From: JAHDCJ01 sp039028895 | Lineage (GTDB): Bacteria > Bacteroidota > Bacteroidia > Chitinophagales > Saprospiraceae | Assembly (NCBI GenBank): GCA_039028895.1 | Contig: JBCCHF010000008.1 | Span: 62,001-126,000, forward strand | Length of the DNA: 64,000 nt | Reading direction: 5' to 3' | Shown here: positions 24,501 through 33,064 of the stretch, one piece after another | Position numbering within the stretch: the stretch's first letter is position 1 | Layout of the letters: each line of letters opens with the position of its first letter | Notes under the pieces: generated by a model | What the model saw: only the letters and a program-made list of their open reading frames with translations | Database searches by the model: none | What the model was told of the DNA's origin: nothing | Program-made: the position numbers and the translations under genes

Positions 24501-27291
24501 CAGTGGTGGAGATTCGCTAATCGTAGAATTACCAAATATCGGTGCAGCTTCCATTATTGCTCATGCCGAGCTCAATTGCTTCAGCTTAAGCGACACGCTT
24601 GACATCATGATTAATGATTCTCTGAATCTTGACCTTGGCCCTGACATCAACGTTTGTCACAATGCAACATTCACCCTTAACGCTGGAGAAGGCTTTTCAA
24701 GATATGAATGGTTTGACGGGTCTGCGGATTCCACCTATTCCGTTTGGTTAACAGGTGATTATTGGGTGGAAACTGAAGATGCGTGCGGCAATATTCTACG
24801 CGACTCGATACATATTACCATTGAAGATACGGAGTTGGTCATTACCAATCAGTTCTCCGAAATTTGTCCTGGCGAATCCGTTACCGTCACTTTAAGCGGA
24901 TACGACAACTACCAATGGTTCCCTTCAACTGGGCTGGGTTGTGATAATTGTCCGTCAAATACAATTTCTCCTACCCAAACTGTAGGCTATTATGTCGTTG
25001 CCAGCACCAATGTAGGCTGTATTTCAGTGGATACCATCGGAATAACTATACCTGAATTTGCAACAGCAGAAATCCAAACTATTTGCGCAGGCGAATCCGC
25101 ACTCATTTTCGGTACTCCACAAACACAAGAGGGTGATTATAGCCAGTTATTTTCAACAGCGGATGGTTGTGATTCCACCCATACCGTTTCATTAGTGGTA
25201 CTTGACACATTCTACACTACGGAAACGCTAACCTTATGCAGTGACGAAAGTCCGTTTCCAGATGGAACAGTCATAGAATCATTATTCCAGGCTCAAAACG
25301 GATGCGACTCTACACATGCGGTTATCTACAGTGTACTTGACACATTCTATACTACCGAAACGCTGACCTTATGCAGTGACGAAAGTCCGTTTCCAGATGG
25401 AACAATCATAGAGTCATTATTCCAGGCTCAAAACGGATGCGACTCTACACATGCGGTTATCTACAGTGTACTTGACACATTCTATACTACCGAAACGCTG
25501 ACCTTATGCAGTGACGAAAGCCCGTTTCCAGATGGAACAGTCATAGAATCATTATTCCAGGCTCAAAACGGATGCGACTCTACACATGCGGTTATCTACA
25601 GTGTACTTGATACATTCTATACCACTGAAACCCTGACCTTATGCAGTAACGAAAGTCCGTTTCCGGATGGAACAGTCATAGAATCATTATTCCAGGCTCA
25701 AAACGGATGCGACTCTACACATGCGGTTATCTACAGTGTACTTGATACATTCTATACCACTGAAACGCTAACCTTATGCAGTGACGAAAGTCCGTTTCCA
25801 GATGGAACAGTCATAGAATCATTATTCCAAGCTCAAAACGGATGCGACTCTACACATGCGGTCACCTACGATGTGCTTCCCGTACCATCTGTCCAGATAG
25901 GATCAACAGCAGAAAGTTGCATCGGAGATGATGGCTCAATTATGCTTACATTCCTTGGAGGAGCACAGCCATTCACTTATCTCTGGGATGCCAGCGCAGG
26001 GAATGCGACTACCGCGACAGTCACCGGCCTTTCTGAAGGCAATTACCAGGTAACCGTTACTGGCAATGACCAGTGTGAATCCATCATACAAGCCACTGTG
26101 ATGAATGCCTGTAGTTGCAACATTGCCCTTAACCTAACCGGTACAGACGAATTAACCTGCTTCGGTGATCAGGATGGCTTTGTTGCCGCCCTTGCTTCAG
26201 GAGGCTCCGGCAATTACACTTACAACTGGAGTGCAAACGCAGGTGGACAAATGACTTCTACGATTACTGGTCTCGGTCCAGGCATTTACAACCTAACGCT
26301 CAACGACGGACCAACTTGTCTGACTGAAGCCATTTTTACAATAAGCGAACCTGATCCCATGTTCCCTGATATTATCGGGAACGATAGCGACTGTGGTGAA
26401 ATGGATGCTTCAGCTTTCGCTTTTGTAGCAGGCGGTGTTGCACCTTTCACTTACGTTTGGAGCACTGGTGAGACTGGTTCCAACATCCAGAACCTGCCAA
26501 GCGGTAATTACAGTTTCACCGTTACCGACGCGAATGGTTGTATGGAAGAGGCTTCAGCTTTTATCACCAGCGAAGGCGTTGCACCGGTTGTTACTGCCGA
26601 GTTTGTCAACTCCTCTTGTGTCGGCGCCAATGATGGATCAATAGACATTTCTGTCATTGGTGGCGAAGGTCCATTTACTTACATGTGGTCTGATGGTGTT
26701 GCAGACGAAGATCGCACTGGCCTGCCTCCTGGTGTCTATACTGTTTGGGTAACCGATACCAATGGTTGCCTTGCCATCACGACAATCATTATTAGTGAAT
26801 CAGGAGATTTGACGCTTGATTTTAACTCTACACCATCGACAGGTACTGACGGCACAGCCTCTGTCACTGTATTTGGCGGTGCATCGCCATTTACTTACCA
26901 ATGGAATAATGGTGGTACAGATCCGTTTATCAACAATCTTGCACCTGGCACCTACACCGTTTCGGTGACAGATGCTAACGGTTGTACCGGAACCGGCAAT
27001 GTTGTGGTTAGCCCATTTACCGGAACCTATCCGATAAACGCTCTTGAACTATTTGAGGTGACTCCAAATCCGAATTCAGGACAGTTTGAGGTACATATCC
27101 AGTTTGACAGACCTAAAGATTTCAGATTAGAAGTGTATAATATTCCAGGGCAGTTATTGTACGAAATCGACAGGAATGGTAATGTATTTAGAGAACAGAT
27201 CAACCTCGGCAGGGTACCAGCAGGACTGTATTTCGTAACCGTAAGAACAGCAGAAGGGTTGGCAGCTAAACCTGTCATTGTTCTTGACTAA
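21526..27291 (+). CDS. Giant secreted M43 metalloprotease with PKD, repeat and SprB-type regions and T9SS sorting domain
   Basis: The 1921-residue protein starts with a signal peptide (to about residue 21, VTAQS). The catalytic domain is a pappalysin/cytophagalysin-type M43 zinc protease: HELGHYLGLRH at residues 232-242 gives the HExxHxxGxxH site and NYMDY near residue 306 is the Met-turn. Two PKD-like domains follow (about 345-505), then a region of about 400 residues resembling a beta-propeller, Ig-like segments and five near-identical 45-residue repeats (about 1226-1450). SprB-type repeats follow (GGxxPFTYxW with GTYTVSVTDANGC), then the T9SS sorting domain (TPNPNSG to the end). It is probably a surface or secreted protease with long adhesive stalks. 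Repeat number may vary between strains. Confidence 0.9.
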   Translation: MIKYLTLILIIVVSASQVTAQSFQPYSARGSHDHYCSSDHVHLKKMASDPDYRTKHEAMEDDIYQVMSSKSAKNPTKAQSQYIVPIVFHIIHNNGPENISDALVMQGLQDLNDAFENIGYYDQGTGVDIDIEFCLATRDPDGFATTGITRDVSVLTDLDYNVDDLNLKNINRWDPTRYVNVWVVKEICGGNLGCGVAGYAYLPGAHGSNVDGIVLEANFLGSSNANDAVIIHELGHYLGLRHTFQGGCPNDDCLLDGDRICDTPPDNSTAAVPCAASANSCTTDVNLADPNNPFLTDQNDMFINYMDYGSFSCYSAFTAGQRDRMQAVITGVRSSLLSSNGCDPPCLDPLTAGFTASTDNIIAGQSVSFTNTSVNGTTWDWQIDGTSFSSMMNSSYMFNSAGTFTVTLFAYNDDPNCSSSADTTITVICDTNAAFSASETTVQTGTTVTFNDASVNVTNYNWTIDNVPFSSLANPDFTFNTPGNFTVCLEGDNGICNDMSCQTIFVNSEPPENCNNTFFKIVGDPLHLEQGLSIFPSDDGNFFLTGMRGDSALIMKMTPSGDFIWQRSFDITNRPDQILDLKMASDGNLIGVGQGTSGAVSRNPFYFKYDPVSDNFSWVRDVSYFNGYFSRIHEADSASNYLISGSITDPRDILITSINPFTGNEQWTRRNSLGTNDDSESAIFYNNDLYSTGRQNPSSSVGTMRGAVTRFNTDGTYDYNRYYLETINQNVRHYTTDLLVHHDSLVLAFFLDKNGTGPTYTPTMAKTDLDGNIAWAKDYEIMEYPNVRTKNVIEVPGGYLLHGYTITPLGRVFLIKTDYNGNTEWGRVYGGVSGTTDINVLNINRVPRSQVAYYNNFIYFNAGAWNFGDFNEDLQIFIGKLNLDGTVDEENCPLVQDVTIIETDFINPVDQFTQFTELMANQLDISVSPNSGNPDMEEQLFCQELCTEIDFDILGESLVCLSEDPLTYRFDNLSDCEPTALTWEVLGGNMISSGGDSLIVELPNIGAASIIAHAELNCFSLSDTLDIMINDSLNLDLGPDINVCHNATFTLNAGEGFSRYEWFDGSADSTYSVWLTGDYWVETEDACGNILRDSIHITIEDTELVITNQFSEICPGESVTVTLSGYDNYQWFPSTGLGCDNCPSNTISPTQTVGYYVVASTNVGCISVDTIGITIPEFATAEIQTICAGESALIFGTPQTQEGDYSQLFSTADGCDSTHTVSLVVLDTFYTTETLTLCSDESPFPDGTVIESLFQAQNGCDSTHAVIYSVLDTFYTTETLTLCSDESPFPDGTIIESLFQAQNGCDSTHAVIYSVLDTFYTTETLTLCSDESPFPDGTVIESLFQAQNGCDSTHAVIYSVLDTFYTTETLTLCSNESPFPDGTVIESLFQAQNGCDSTHAVIYSVLDTFYTTETLTLCSDESPFPDGTVIESLFQAQNGCDSTHAVTYDVLPVPSVQIGSTAESCIGDDGSIMLTFLGGAQPFTYLWDASAGNATTATVTGLSEGNYQVTVTGNDQCESIIQATVMNACSCNIALNLTGTDELTCFGDQDGFVAALASGGSGNYTYNWSANAGGQMTSTITGLGPGIYNLTLNDGPTCLTEAIFTISEPDPMFPDIIGNDSDCGEMDASAFAFVAGGVAPFTYVWSTGETGSNIQNLPSGNYSFTVTDANGCMEEASAFITSEGVAPVVTAEFVNSSCVGANDGSIDISVIGGEGPFTYMWSDGVADEDRTGLPPGVYTVWVTDTNGCLAITTIIISESGDLTLDFNSTPSTGTDGTASVTVFGGASPFTYQWNNGGTDPFINNLAPGTYTVSVTDANGCTGTGNVVVSPFTGTYPINALELFEVTPNPNSGQFEVHIQFDRPKDFRLEVYNIPGQLLYEIDRNGNVFREQINLGRVPAGLYFVTVRTAEGLAAKPVIVLD
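25201..25875 (+). repeat. Five tandem 135-bp units inside the M43 protease gene
   Basis: Units start at 25201, 25336, 25471, 25606 and 25741, each exactly 135 bases (45 codons). They encode DTFYTTETLTLCSDESPF, then PDGTVIESLFQAQNGCDS and a THAVIYSV-type end. Differences are few: for example V to I in unit 2, and D to N with ACCCTG instead of ACGCTG in unit 4. A more divergent related segment with CAGES and NGCDST-like GCDSTHTV lies directly upstream. The DNA-level identity points to recent amplification. Confidence 0.95.
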
Positions 27292-27499
27292 TACTGCCAT
27301 CAGGTGGTATAGATTTGACAACTATACTAGGCGCTTTTAATTGCATTTTTTTCGTCAGACCATCAATAAATAAGACCTAAAACAACGAATATCCGATGAG
27401 AGGCGACCTGGAAACCTGAAAAACATTTTTTCTTAACTTCGCAAAAAACAACAGCACTATAGACAACCAGCGACAGTCTAAAATCTGGGAATAATTTCG

Positions 27500-28501
27500 A
27501 TGAGATATCTCTTTTTCGTAAACAACCACATCAGTCACTTAACAGCCAAAGGAATCATCAAGCACCTGGAGCTAAAAATTGATGATTGTACATTTCTTAC
27601 TGAAAGGAATTACGAAATAGAGAACCCCTTAGGGAAAACACTGGAATTTCCTTTTTCGCATTTACCGGATTCATTTAGAGTTGCTTTGGGGCCGATACGC
27701 CTCCGGCAAAAGATCAAGTCACTTGACAGCTTCATAAATACTATAAGCGATCACCAGCCTTTTGAGATCTTTGTGACTCAAACATCCATAACCTATTTCT
27801 ATCTTATCCATTCGAATCCTAATTGCAAAGGATTTAGTCTTATTGAGGGAGGGCTAGGTTGCTATAATCTGGAGTACCTCAAGATGGTTTCGCATAAAGC
27901 TTTCTGGTTGAGGCGACTATTGTACAGGTTACTTTATCGTAATCGGGTACCTGAGCTAAAATATTTTTTTAACATTGATTTCCCAAAATTCAAAAATTGC
28001 TACGGAACAAATGACAAAGCATTTAAGGGCTTCAAAAACCAGATAGTTCTGGACAATCCATTTACTAATGACACTCGGTACAAAGGCATAAATAATGTAC
28101 TGGTACTTGATGCTATTAGGGAATTTAACTACATATCATCTGATGCGGTAAAATTTGTTTTAACTTTTTTACTTGAAAAACTTAAAAATGACATAGAGCA
28201 GCTGCATTTTAAATTTCACCCTGAGCATTATAGGCGACCTGAAGATATGGCGTTTTACAAGAATATTTTCGCTCCATACCAAAAGCATTTTACTATCATT
28301 GAACTTGACAAGCATACAGTGCTCGAAAACTTGATCCATAGTTCAGACGCCAATTTTTATGTTTTTGTTAGCAGCATAGGCATGTATGCTGACATGATGG
28401 GTAAAAAGGTATTTTCATTAGCAAAAAAATTGACGGAACGGGAGAATACCTTTAAATTTCAATATGAATCTTATCACAAAGGATCAATTCAATACCTCTA
28501 A
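27500..28501 (+). CDS. Putative glycosyltransferase with sialyl/polysialyltransferase-like motifs
   Basis: This 333-residue protein is not recognised with certainty. Three motifs in order resemble those of bacterial sialyltransferases of the GT38/GT52 type: an E/D-G element in LIEGGLGCY (Glu116, Gly117), an HP motif in FKFHPEHYR (His240, Pro241), and a serine pair in FVSSIGMYADMMGKKVFS (Ser291, Ser292). The overall layout suits a GT-B fold enzyme that uses a CMP-sugar. No signal peptide or membrane helix is seen. The next gene, a family 2 glycosyltransferase, overlaps by one base (TAATG), so both are probably co-translated. With a CMP-nonulosonate pathway in the same window, a nonulosonate transferase is a reasonable inference. 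Confidence 0.6.
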   Translation: MRYLFFVNNHISHLTAKGIIKHLELKIDDCTFLTERNYEIENPLGKTLEFPFSHLPDSFRVALGPIRLRQKIKSLDSFINTISDHQPFEIFVTQTSITYFYLIHSNPNCKGFSLIEGGLGCYNLEYLKMVSHKAFWLRRLLYRLLYRNRVPELKYFFNIDFPKFKNCYGTNDKAFKGFKNQIVLDNPFTNDTRYKGINNVLVLDAIREFNYISSDAVKFVLTFLLEKLKNDIEQLHFKFHPEHYRRPEDMAFYKNIFAPYQKHFTIIELDKHTVLENLIHSSDANFYVFVSSIGMYADMMGKKVFSLAKKLTERENTFKFQYESYHKGSIQYL

Positions 28502-29493
28502 TGGAAAAGCCAATTGTAACGGTCATCATACCTTGTTATAACTACGGCCGATACGTAGCGGAGACTTTAGATTCTGTATTAGCCCAAAGCTTTTCAGCAT
28601 GGGAGTGTATTGTGGTAGATGACGGGTCGTCCGATAATTCGAAAGAGGTAGTCCTTCCCTATACCCTAAAAGACCCGCGCATCAAATATCACTATCAGGA
28701 TAATAAAGGATTGCCAGGTGCCAGAAATAAAGGCATCGAAATGGCAAATGGAAAATACCTTCAATTTCTGGATGCTGACGATATCATAGAAAAAGACAAG
28801 ATCAAGCTTCAGGTAAAATGCTTTGAAGATAATCCCGAGTTGGATTTCGTTTATGGAGGGCTACGGTATTTTATGGACGGCAAACCTGACAAGCTTTTTT
28901 TTTCCGCTTCATGGATTAACAGGCCATGGACACTTACTAAATCCGGAAAAGGAAGAGATCTTTTGAAATACCTAATTATCTCCTCTGTAATAATGCCTTT
29001 AATGCCGCTGATTCGAAAGGAGGCAGTAGAAAAGATAGGCAGGTATAAAGTAAACCTTCGATCATGCGAAGATTGGGAGTTCTGGCTCCGCTTTGCAAAT
29101 CATAATTACAATTTTAAATTCCTCAATGCGGAAAACACCTTCGGGATCATGCGTTTGCATCCATTGAGTATGACAAAAAACCGGACTGTCATGCTATCCA
29201 GTATGATTGAGGTGAGGCAAATAATTGAAGAAATGGTCGAAGATGATGACCTAAAACAACTCAATCAAAAGTTTCTGATTAATGATAAAATCGAACTCGC
29301 GATTGTAAAACAACAACATGAAGGCAAAAGATTAGGAATAAACTACATGAAATCCGAATTTCGGACTAAGCCGGGGTTGCGATACTTTTTTTTCAGGTTA
29401 CTTCTAAATATTTTTCCTCCGAAGTGGAGCCTTTTTATTTTAAGCCTGGTCAGAATGATAATGAAACGGTATTATTATTTTATCAACCAATAG
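28501..29493 (+). CDS. Family 2 glycosyltransferase
   Basis: This 330-residue GT-A enzyme begins VTVIIPCYNYGRYVAETLDS and has VVDDGSSDNSKEV near residue 38 and QFLDADDII near residue 87, the donor-metal site. SCEDWEFWLRFA near residue 185 is the usual acceptor-side ED motif. The C-terminal 60 residues are hydrophobic and basic (FFFRLLLNIFPPKWSLFIL) and may touch the membrane. It is translationally linked to the preceding gene. It overlaps the convergent methyltransferase gene by 19 bases at the 3' end. Confidence 0.9.
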   Translation: MEKPIVTVIIPCYNYGRYVAETLDSVLAQSFSAWECIVVDDGSSDNSKEVVLPYTLKDPRIKYHYQDNKGLPGARNKGIEMANGKYLQFLDADDIIEKDKIKLQVKCFEDNPELDFVYGGLRYFMDGKPDKLFFSASWINRPWTLTKSGKGRDLLKYLIISSVIMPLMPLIRKEAVEKIGRYKVNLRSCEDWEFWLRFANHNYNFKFLNAENTFGIMRLHPLSMTKNRTVMLSSMIEVRQIIEEMVEDDDLKQLNQKFLINDKIELAIVKQQHEGKRLGINYMKSEFRTKPGLRYFFFRLLLNIFPPKWSLFILSLVRMIMKRYYYFINQ

Positions 29494-30197
29494 TTCAGGC
29501 AATAAGAACCGTGTCCGTAAGTATCTTTTTCGTTTAATTGTCTTATTTCTGTTGTGAACCCTTTGCTTTTTCTCTGAATTTCAAACCCTATTTCTTCAAA
29601 AATCTTTGTACAAATTTTATCAGTCAGGATCAGCGGGTGCATCTTGTTAGTTACGAAATGAGCATCAAAAGACAGGAAAGCCAATCCTCCTTTTTTTAAA
29701 TATTTGTGAATATTCCCTACAATATCCTTGAAATTATAACAGTGGTCCAGTACATTGATACTTACCACAAAGTCCACTTTCTCTTCCAATTTTTCAATAT
29801 ATTCTTCAGCAGGGGTGGAATAAACCTTTTCGGCATCATTAAGGTCGCACCAGGGAATTTCTCTTATACAATCATCTGCCATGGGCTCAATTACAATCAG
29901 TCTGGCTCCATGAAAAAATTTGCTTCTTAGTTTGCTCCCTGCGCCTAAGTCTAACACAGTTTTCCCTTTATAATCTTCGTGGTTGAACCCAAAACTTTTG
30001 AATAACTTAATCGTTTTATCCATAAAGTCCGATGTGTTCCTCCACTCGCTGGATTTGTGAAAATTAAATTCTCCTTTTTGAGAGACTTCTTTCCATTTTT
30101 TCTTGGATGCACTGGTTTTGCTGATTGTAATAAACTTATTTACAAACTTCAAAAGTGGCTCAATAAAAATGGATTCAATAAAATCCTGTAATTTCAT
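29475..30197 (-). CDS. SAM-dependent methyltransferase, class I
   Basis: This 240-residue protein has the SAM-binding motif TVLDLGAGSKLRSKFF near residue 80 and a following VDFVVSINVLDHCYN segment near residue 140, both typical of class I methyltransferases. The N-terminal 75 residues are helical and basic. It lies on the minus strand between GDP-fucose synthase and the two glycosyltransferases, so a sugar or lipid-linked glycan is a plausible substrate, but no subfamily was recognised. Its 3' end overlaps the convergent glycosyltransferase gene by 19 bases. Confidence 0.8.
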   Translation of the reverse strand: MKLQDFIESIFIEPLLKFVNKFITISKTSASKKKWKEVSQKGEFNFHKSSEWRNTSDFMDKTIKLFKSFGFNHEDYKGKTVLDLGAGSKLRSKFFHGARLIVIEPMADDCIREIPWCDLNDAEKVYSTPAEEYIEKLEEKVDFVVSINVLDHCYNFKDIVGNIHKYLKKGGLAFLSFDAHFVTNKMHPLILTDKICTKIFEEIGFEIQRKSKGFTTEIRQLNEKDTYGHGSYCLNYWLIK

Positions 30198-30313
30198 AAT
30201 GTCTCTTGTCTTTAAGACTTCTTCCCAGGTTTAAAAATAAAGAAACCCAATTAAGAAATATATTTTACAATAACTAAATCAGGGTAGAATACATGCGAAT
30301 TGAAACGCAATTG

Positions 30314-31258
30314 TTAGACAGTTTTCTCCATTTTGAATTCCTCTTTCACTTCATGATAAACTTTAGTAATACCTTCTTCTAGAGAAATTGCTGCTTTCCA
30401 GCCCAGGTTATCCAGCTTGGATACATCGAGTAGCTTGCGGGGTGTACCGTCAGGCTTTGTCAGGTCGTGATCAATTTTGCCTTCATAACCTACAATCTCT
30501 TTTATCAAAAGGGCCAGGTCTTTTATCGCTATATCTTCTCCTGTACCAATGTTTACCAATTCTGCTTCATCGTAATTGAGCATCAAATAGTAACAGGCAT
30601 CTGCCAGGTCATCGACATGCAAAAATTCGCGTTTTGGTGAGCCCGTTCCCCACATGATCACTGAAGGATCACCATTTACTTTTGCTTCATGGAACTTGCG
30701 CAGCAATGCAGGCAGTACATGAGAGGTTTTAAGGTCGTAATTATCATTCGGGCCATAAAGATTGGTCGGCATTACCGAAATGAAGTTACAGCCATACTGA
30801 TCGCGGTAAGCTTCACATAATTTGATCCCTGCGATTTTCGCGATAGCATAAGGCTCATTGGTAATTTCAAGTGGTCCTGTCAAAAGGTATTCTTCCTTCA
30901 ACGGCTGAGGCGCCATTTTAGGGTAAATGCAGGAAGACCCCAGCAGTAATAGTTTATCGACCTGACTTTGGTAAGCTGCATTGATAACATTACTTTCCAT
31001 CATCAGGTTATCGTAGATAAATTCTGCTCTGTAAGTATTATTAGCCAAAATACCCCCTACTTTTGCGGCAGCGAGAAAAACATAATCCGGTTTTTCCGCC
31101 TTAAAAAATTCTTGTACATCCGACTGATCCCGCAGATCCAATTCCTTGGATGTTCTTAAAACGAAGTTGTGATAACCTACATTTTTCAGCTTTCGCAAAA
31201 GCGCAGACCCCACCATTCCACGGTGTCCTGCAATATAAATTTTAGCGTCTTTATTCAT
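30314..31258 (-). CDS. fcl: GDP-L-fucose synthase
   Basis: This 314-residue extended SDR converts GDP-4-keto-6-deoxymannose to GDP-L-fucose by epimerisation and NADPH reduction. It has IAGHRGMVGSALLRKL at the N-terminus, LLGSSCIYPKMAPQPLKE with catalytic Ser/Cys, and EPYAIAKIAGIKLCEAY with the YxxxK pair. MPTNLYGPNDNYDL and the closing GWKAAISLEEGI segment are diagnostic of Fcl/WcaG. The gene for GDP-mannose 4,6-dehydratase is not in this window. The upstream region carries the heptamer tandem array, which begins 53 bases before the ATG. Confidence 0.93.
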   Translation of the reverse strand: MNKDAKIYIAGHRGMVGSALLRKLKNVGYHNFVLRTSKELDLRDQSDVQEFFKAEKPDYVFLAAAKVGGILANNTYRAEFIYDNLMMESNVINAAYQSQVDKLLLLGSSCIYPKMAPQPLKEEYLLTGPLEITNEPYAIAKIAGIKLCEAYRDQYGCNFISVMPTNLYGPNDNYDLKTSHVLPALLRKFHEAKVNGDPSVIMWGTGSPKREFLHVDDLADACYYLMLNYDEAELVNIGTGEDIAIKDLALLIKEIVGYEGKIDHDLTKPDGTPRKLLDVSKLDNLGWKAAISLEEGITKVYHEVKEEFKMEKTV

Positions 31259-31309
31259 CTCTTTTTATTGGAGCGCTAAGATAGTGAATTTGGGTGATGG
31301 TTTATGTTG

Positions 31310-31426
<117 letters not shown>

Positions 31427-31600
31427 GGGTAAGGAAATTGATATTTTTAATACTTCAATATATTGTGTCTAAAATCTTTTAACTAAATGTGAGATTGCAG
31501 ATTGAGTATTGTCGATTGCAAACTACCCCATCAACTATCAACATTAAACCCGCCAACTCTAAACAGAAATTCCCTAAATTAGCCATGCAAAATACACGCC

Positions 31601-32908
31601 ATGAAAGTTAACCTTCCGGAAACGGGACAAAAGCGGATTGTGATCATCGGAGGAGGCTTTGCTGGCCTGTCGCTTGCCCGAAAAATTGCCAAACTTGACT
31701 ACCAGGTTGTGGTGATTGACAAAAACAACTACCACCAATTCCAGCCGCTTTTTTACCAGGTTGCGATGGCAGGACTTGAGCCAAGTTCAATTTCCTTCCC
31801 TTTGCGGAAAGTCTTCCAGAAACAGCCTAATGTATTTATCAGGATCACTACCGTTGAGTCTGTCGATACGGACAAAAAACAGCTGCAAACACCGTTAGGA
31901 ATACTCAATTACGATTTTCTCGTTTTAGCGATTGGAGCGGACACCAATTTCTTTGGTAATCAGAAAATTGCGCGACATGCGATCCCCATGAAATCTGTTT
32001 CTGAAGCCCTTTATTTGCGTAATGAGCTGCTCACACACTATGAAACTGCGCTGAGTACTCCCGATTTCGATGAGCGGCAGGGTTATGTTGACATTGTAAT
32101 CGTTGGTGGAGGGCCCACCGGTGTGGAGGTCGCAGGAGCACTTGCCGAAATGCGGAAGTACATTTTACCGAAGGATTATCATGAACTGGATGCAAGGGAA
32201 GTTGACATTTACCTCATTCAGGCGGGAGATGCTTTATTGAAAGGGATGTCTAAGAAGGCATCTGAAGCTGCAGAAAAGTTCCTTGTAGAAAGAGGGGTTA
32301 TCGTAAAAAAGAATACCCGGGTTACCGATTTTGATGGTGAATTTGTTTTCATGAATGACGACACCAAGATCAGGGCAAGAAAGGTTGTCTGGGCGGCTGG
32401 CATTACCGGCAATAAGATTGAAGGGTTTTCTCCTGACGTGTTTGCCTATTGCGACCGACTTCGGGTTAATGCGTTGAGCCAGATCAAGGGATTTGAAGAC
32501 ATTTTTGCGATTGGCGATATCGCTTACATGGAAACCGAAGCCTATCCTCAGGGCCATCCACAGGTGGCGCAGGTGGCTATTCAGCAAGGGCGGGCACTGG
32601 CAAAAAATTTCAAGCGTTTGTCAAAAGAGAAAACTCTGGTCCCATTCAAATACAAAGACCTGGGCACCATGGCTACCATCGGGCGAAATCGCGCAGTATG
32701 CGATTTACCAAATGTGAAATTCCAGGGTCGCTTTGCCTGGTATGTTTGGCTGTGGGTTCATTTGTTTGCGCTCATTGGTACTAAAAACAAGTTATTCGTT
32801 TTCCTGAATTGGTTATGGAACTACCTGACCTACGATCAGTCGCTAAGGCTCATCATCAAGCCAGAACAAGGGAAATCGCCCGTTGAAAAAGAGGAACCTG
32901 TGAAATAA
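31601..32908 (+). CDS. ndh: Type II NADH dehydrogenase (NDH-2)
   Basis: This 435-residue flavoprotein oxidises NADH and reduces quinone at the inner membrane without pumping protons. It has two dinucleotide-binding sites: VIIGGGFAGLSLARKI at about residues 13-28 for FAD and VIVGGGPTGVEVAGAL at about 166-181 for NADH. Between them is LVLAIGADTNFFG. AIGDIAYM near residue 305 contacts FAD, and AQVAIQQGRALAKN follows. The C-terminal amphipathic, Trp-rich segment WYVWLWVHLFALIG and NWLWNYLTYDQ fits membrane attachment. Length and motif order are normal. It appears to be a single-gene unit. Confidence 0.93.
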   Translation: MKVNLPETGQKRIVIIGGGFAGLSLARKIAKLDYQVVVIDKNNYHQFQPLFYQVAMAGLEPSSISFPLRKVFQKQPNVFIRITTVESVDTDKKQLQTPLGILNYDFLVLAIGADTNFFGNQKIARHAIPMKSVSEALYLRNELLTHYETALSTPDFDERQGYVDIVIVGGGPTGVEVAGALAEMRKYILPKDYHELDAREVDIYLIQAGDALLKGMSKKASEAAEKFLVERGVIVKKNTRVTDFDGEFVFMNDDTKIRARKVVWAAGITGNKIEGFSPDVFAYCDRLRVNALSQIKGFEDIFAIGDIAYMETEAYPQGHPQVAQVAIQQGRALAKNFKRLSKEKTLVPFKYKDLGTMATIGRNRAVCDLPNVKFQGRFAWYVWLWVHLFALIGTKNKLFVFLNWLWNYLTYDQSLRLIIKPEQGKSPVEKEEPVK

Positions 32909-32914
32909 TAAAAA

Positions 32915-32935
32915 GCCCCGAGTCAAACCCGAGGC
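32915..32935 (+). terminator. Imperfect hairpin after ndh, possible terminator
   Basis: GCCCCGAGT (32915-32923), loop CAA, and ACCCGAGGC (32927-32935) can pair over nine positions with two A/C mismatches. An A-run precedes it, and only a weak T-rich segment follows. The hairpin begins 6 bases after the ndh stop, so it is a reasonable but weak terminator. Confidence 0.4.
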
Positions 32936-33064
32936 TCATTCACAGTAATCCAACAGCCAGGGCTGGAAAATCTTTATCTGATTAAACAACTGATAGTCAA
33001 CTTTTAAACGCCTTTTTCTTTTTCGCGTTTAGCTTTATTATTTTGTGTTCGAAGTTAATCGGAC

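Noticed and set aside
25201..25875. Possible CRISPR-like array
   Set aside because: The units are contiguous, 135 bases long, without unique spacers, and in frame within a secreted protein.
21526..27291. Call as a gliding adhesin of SprB type
   Set aside because: SprB-type repeats are present, but the intact HExxHxxGxxH site shows that it is an M43 protease.
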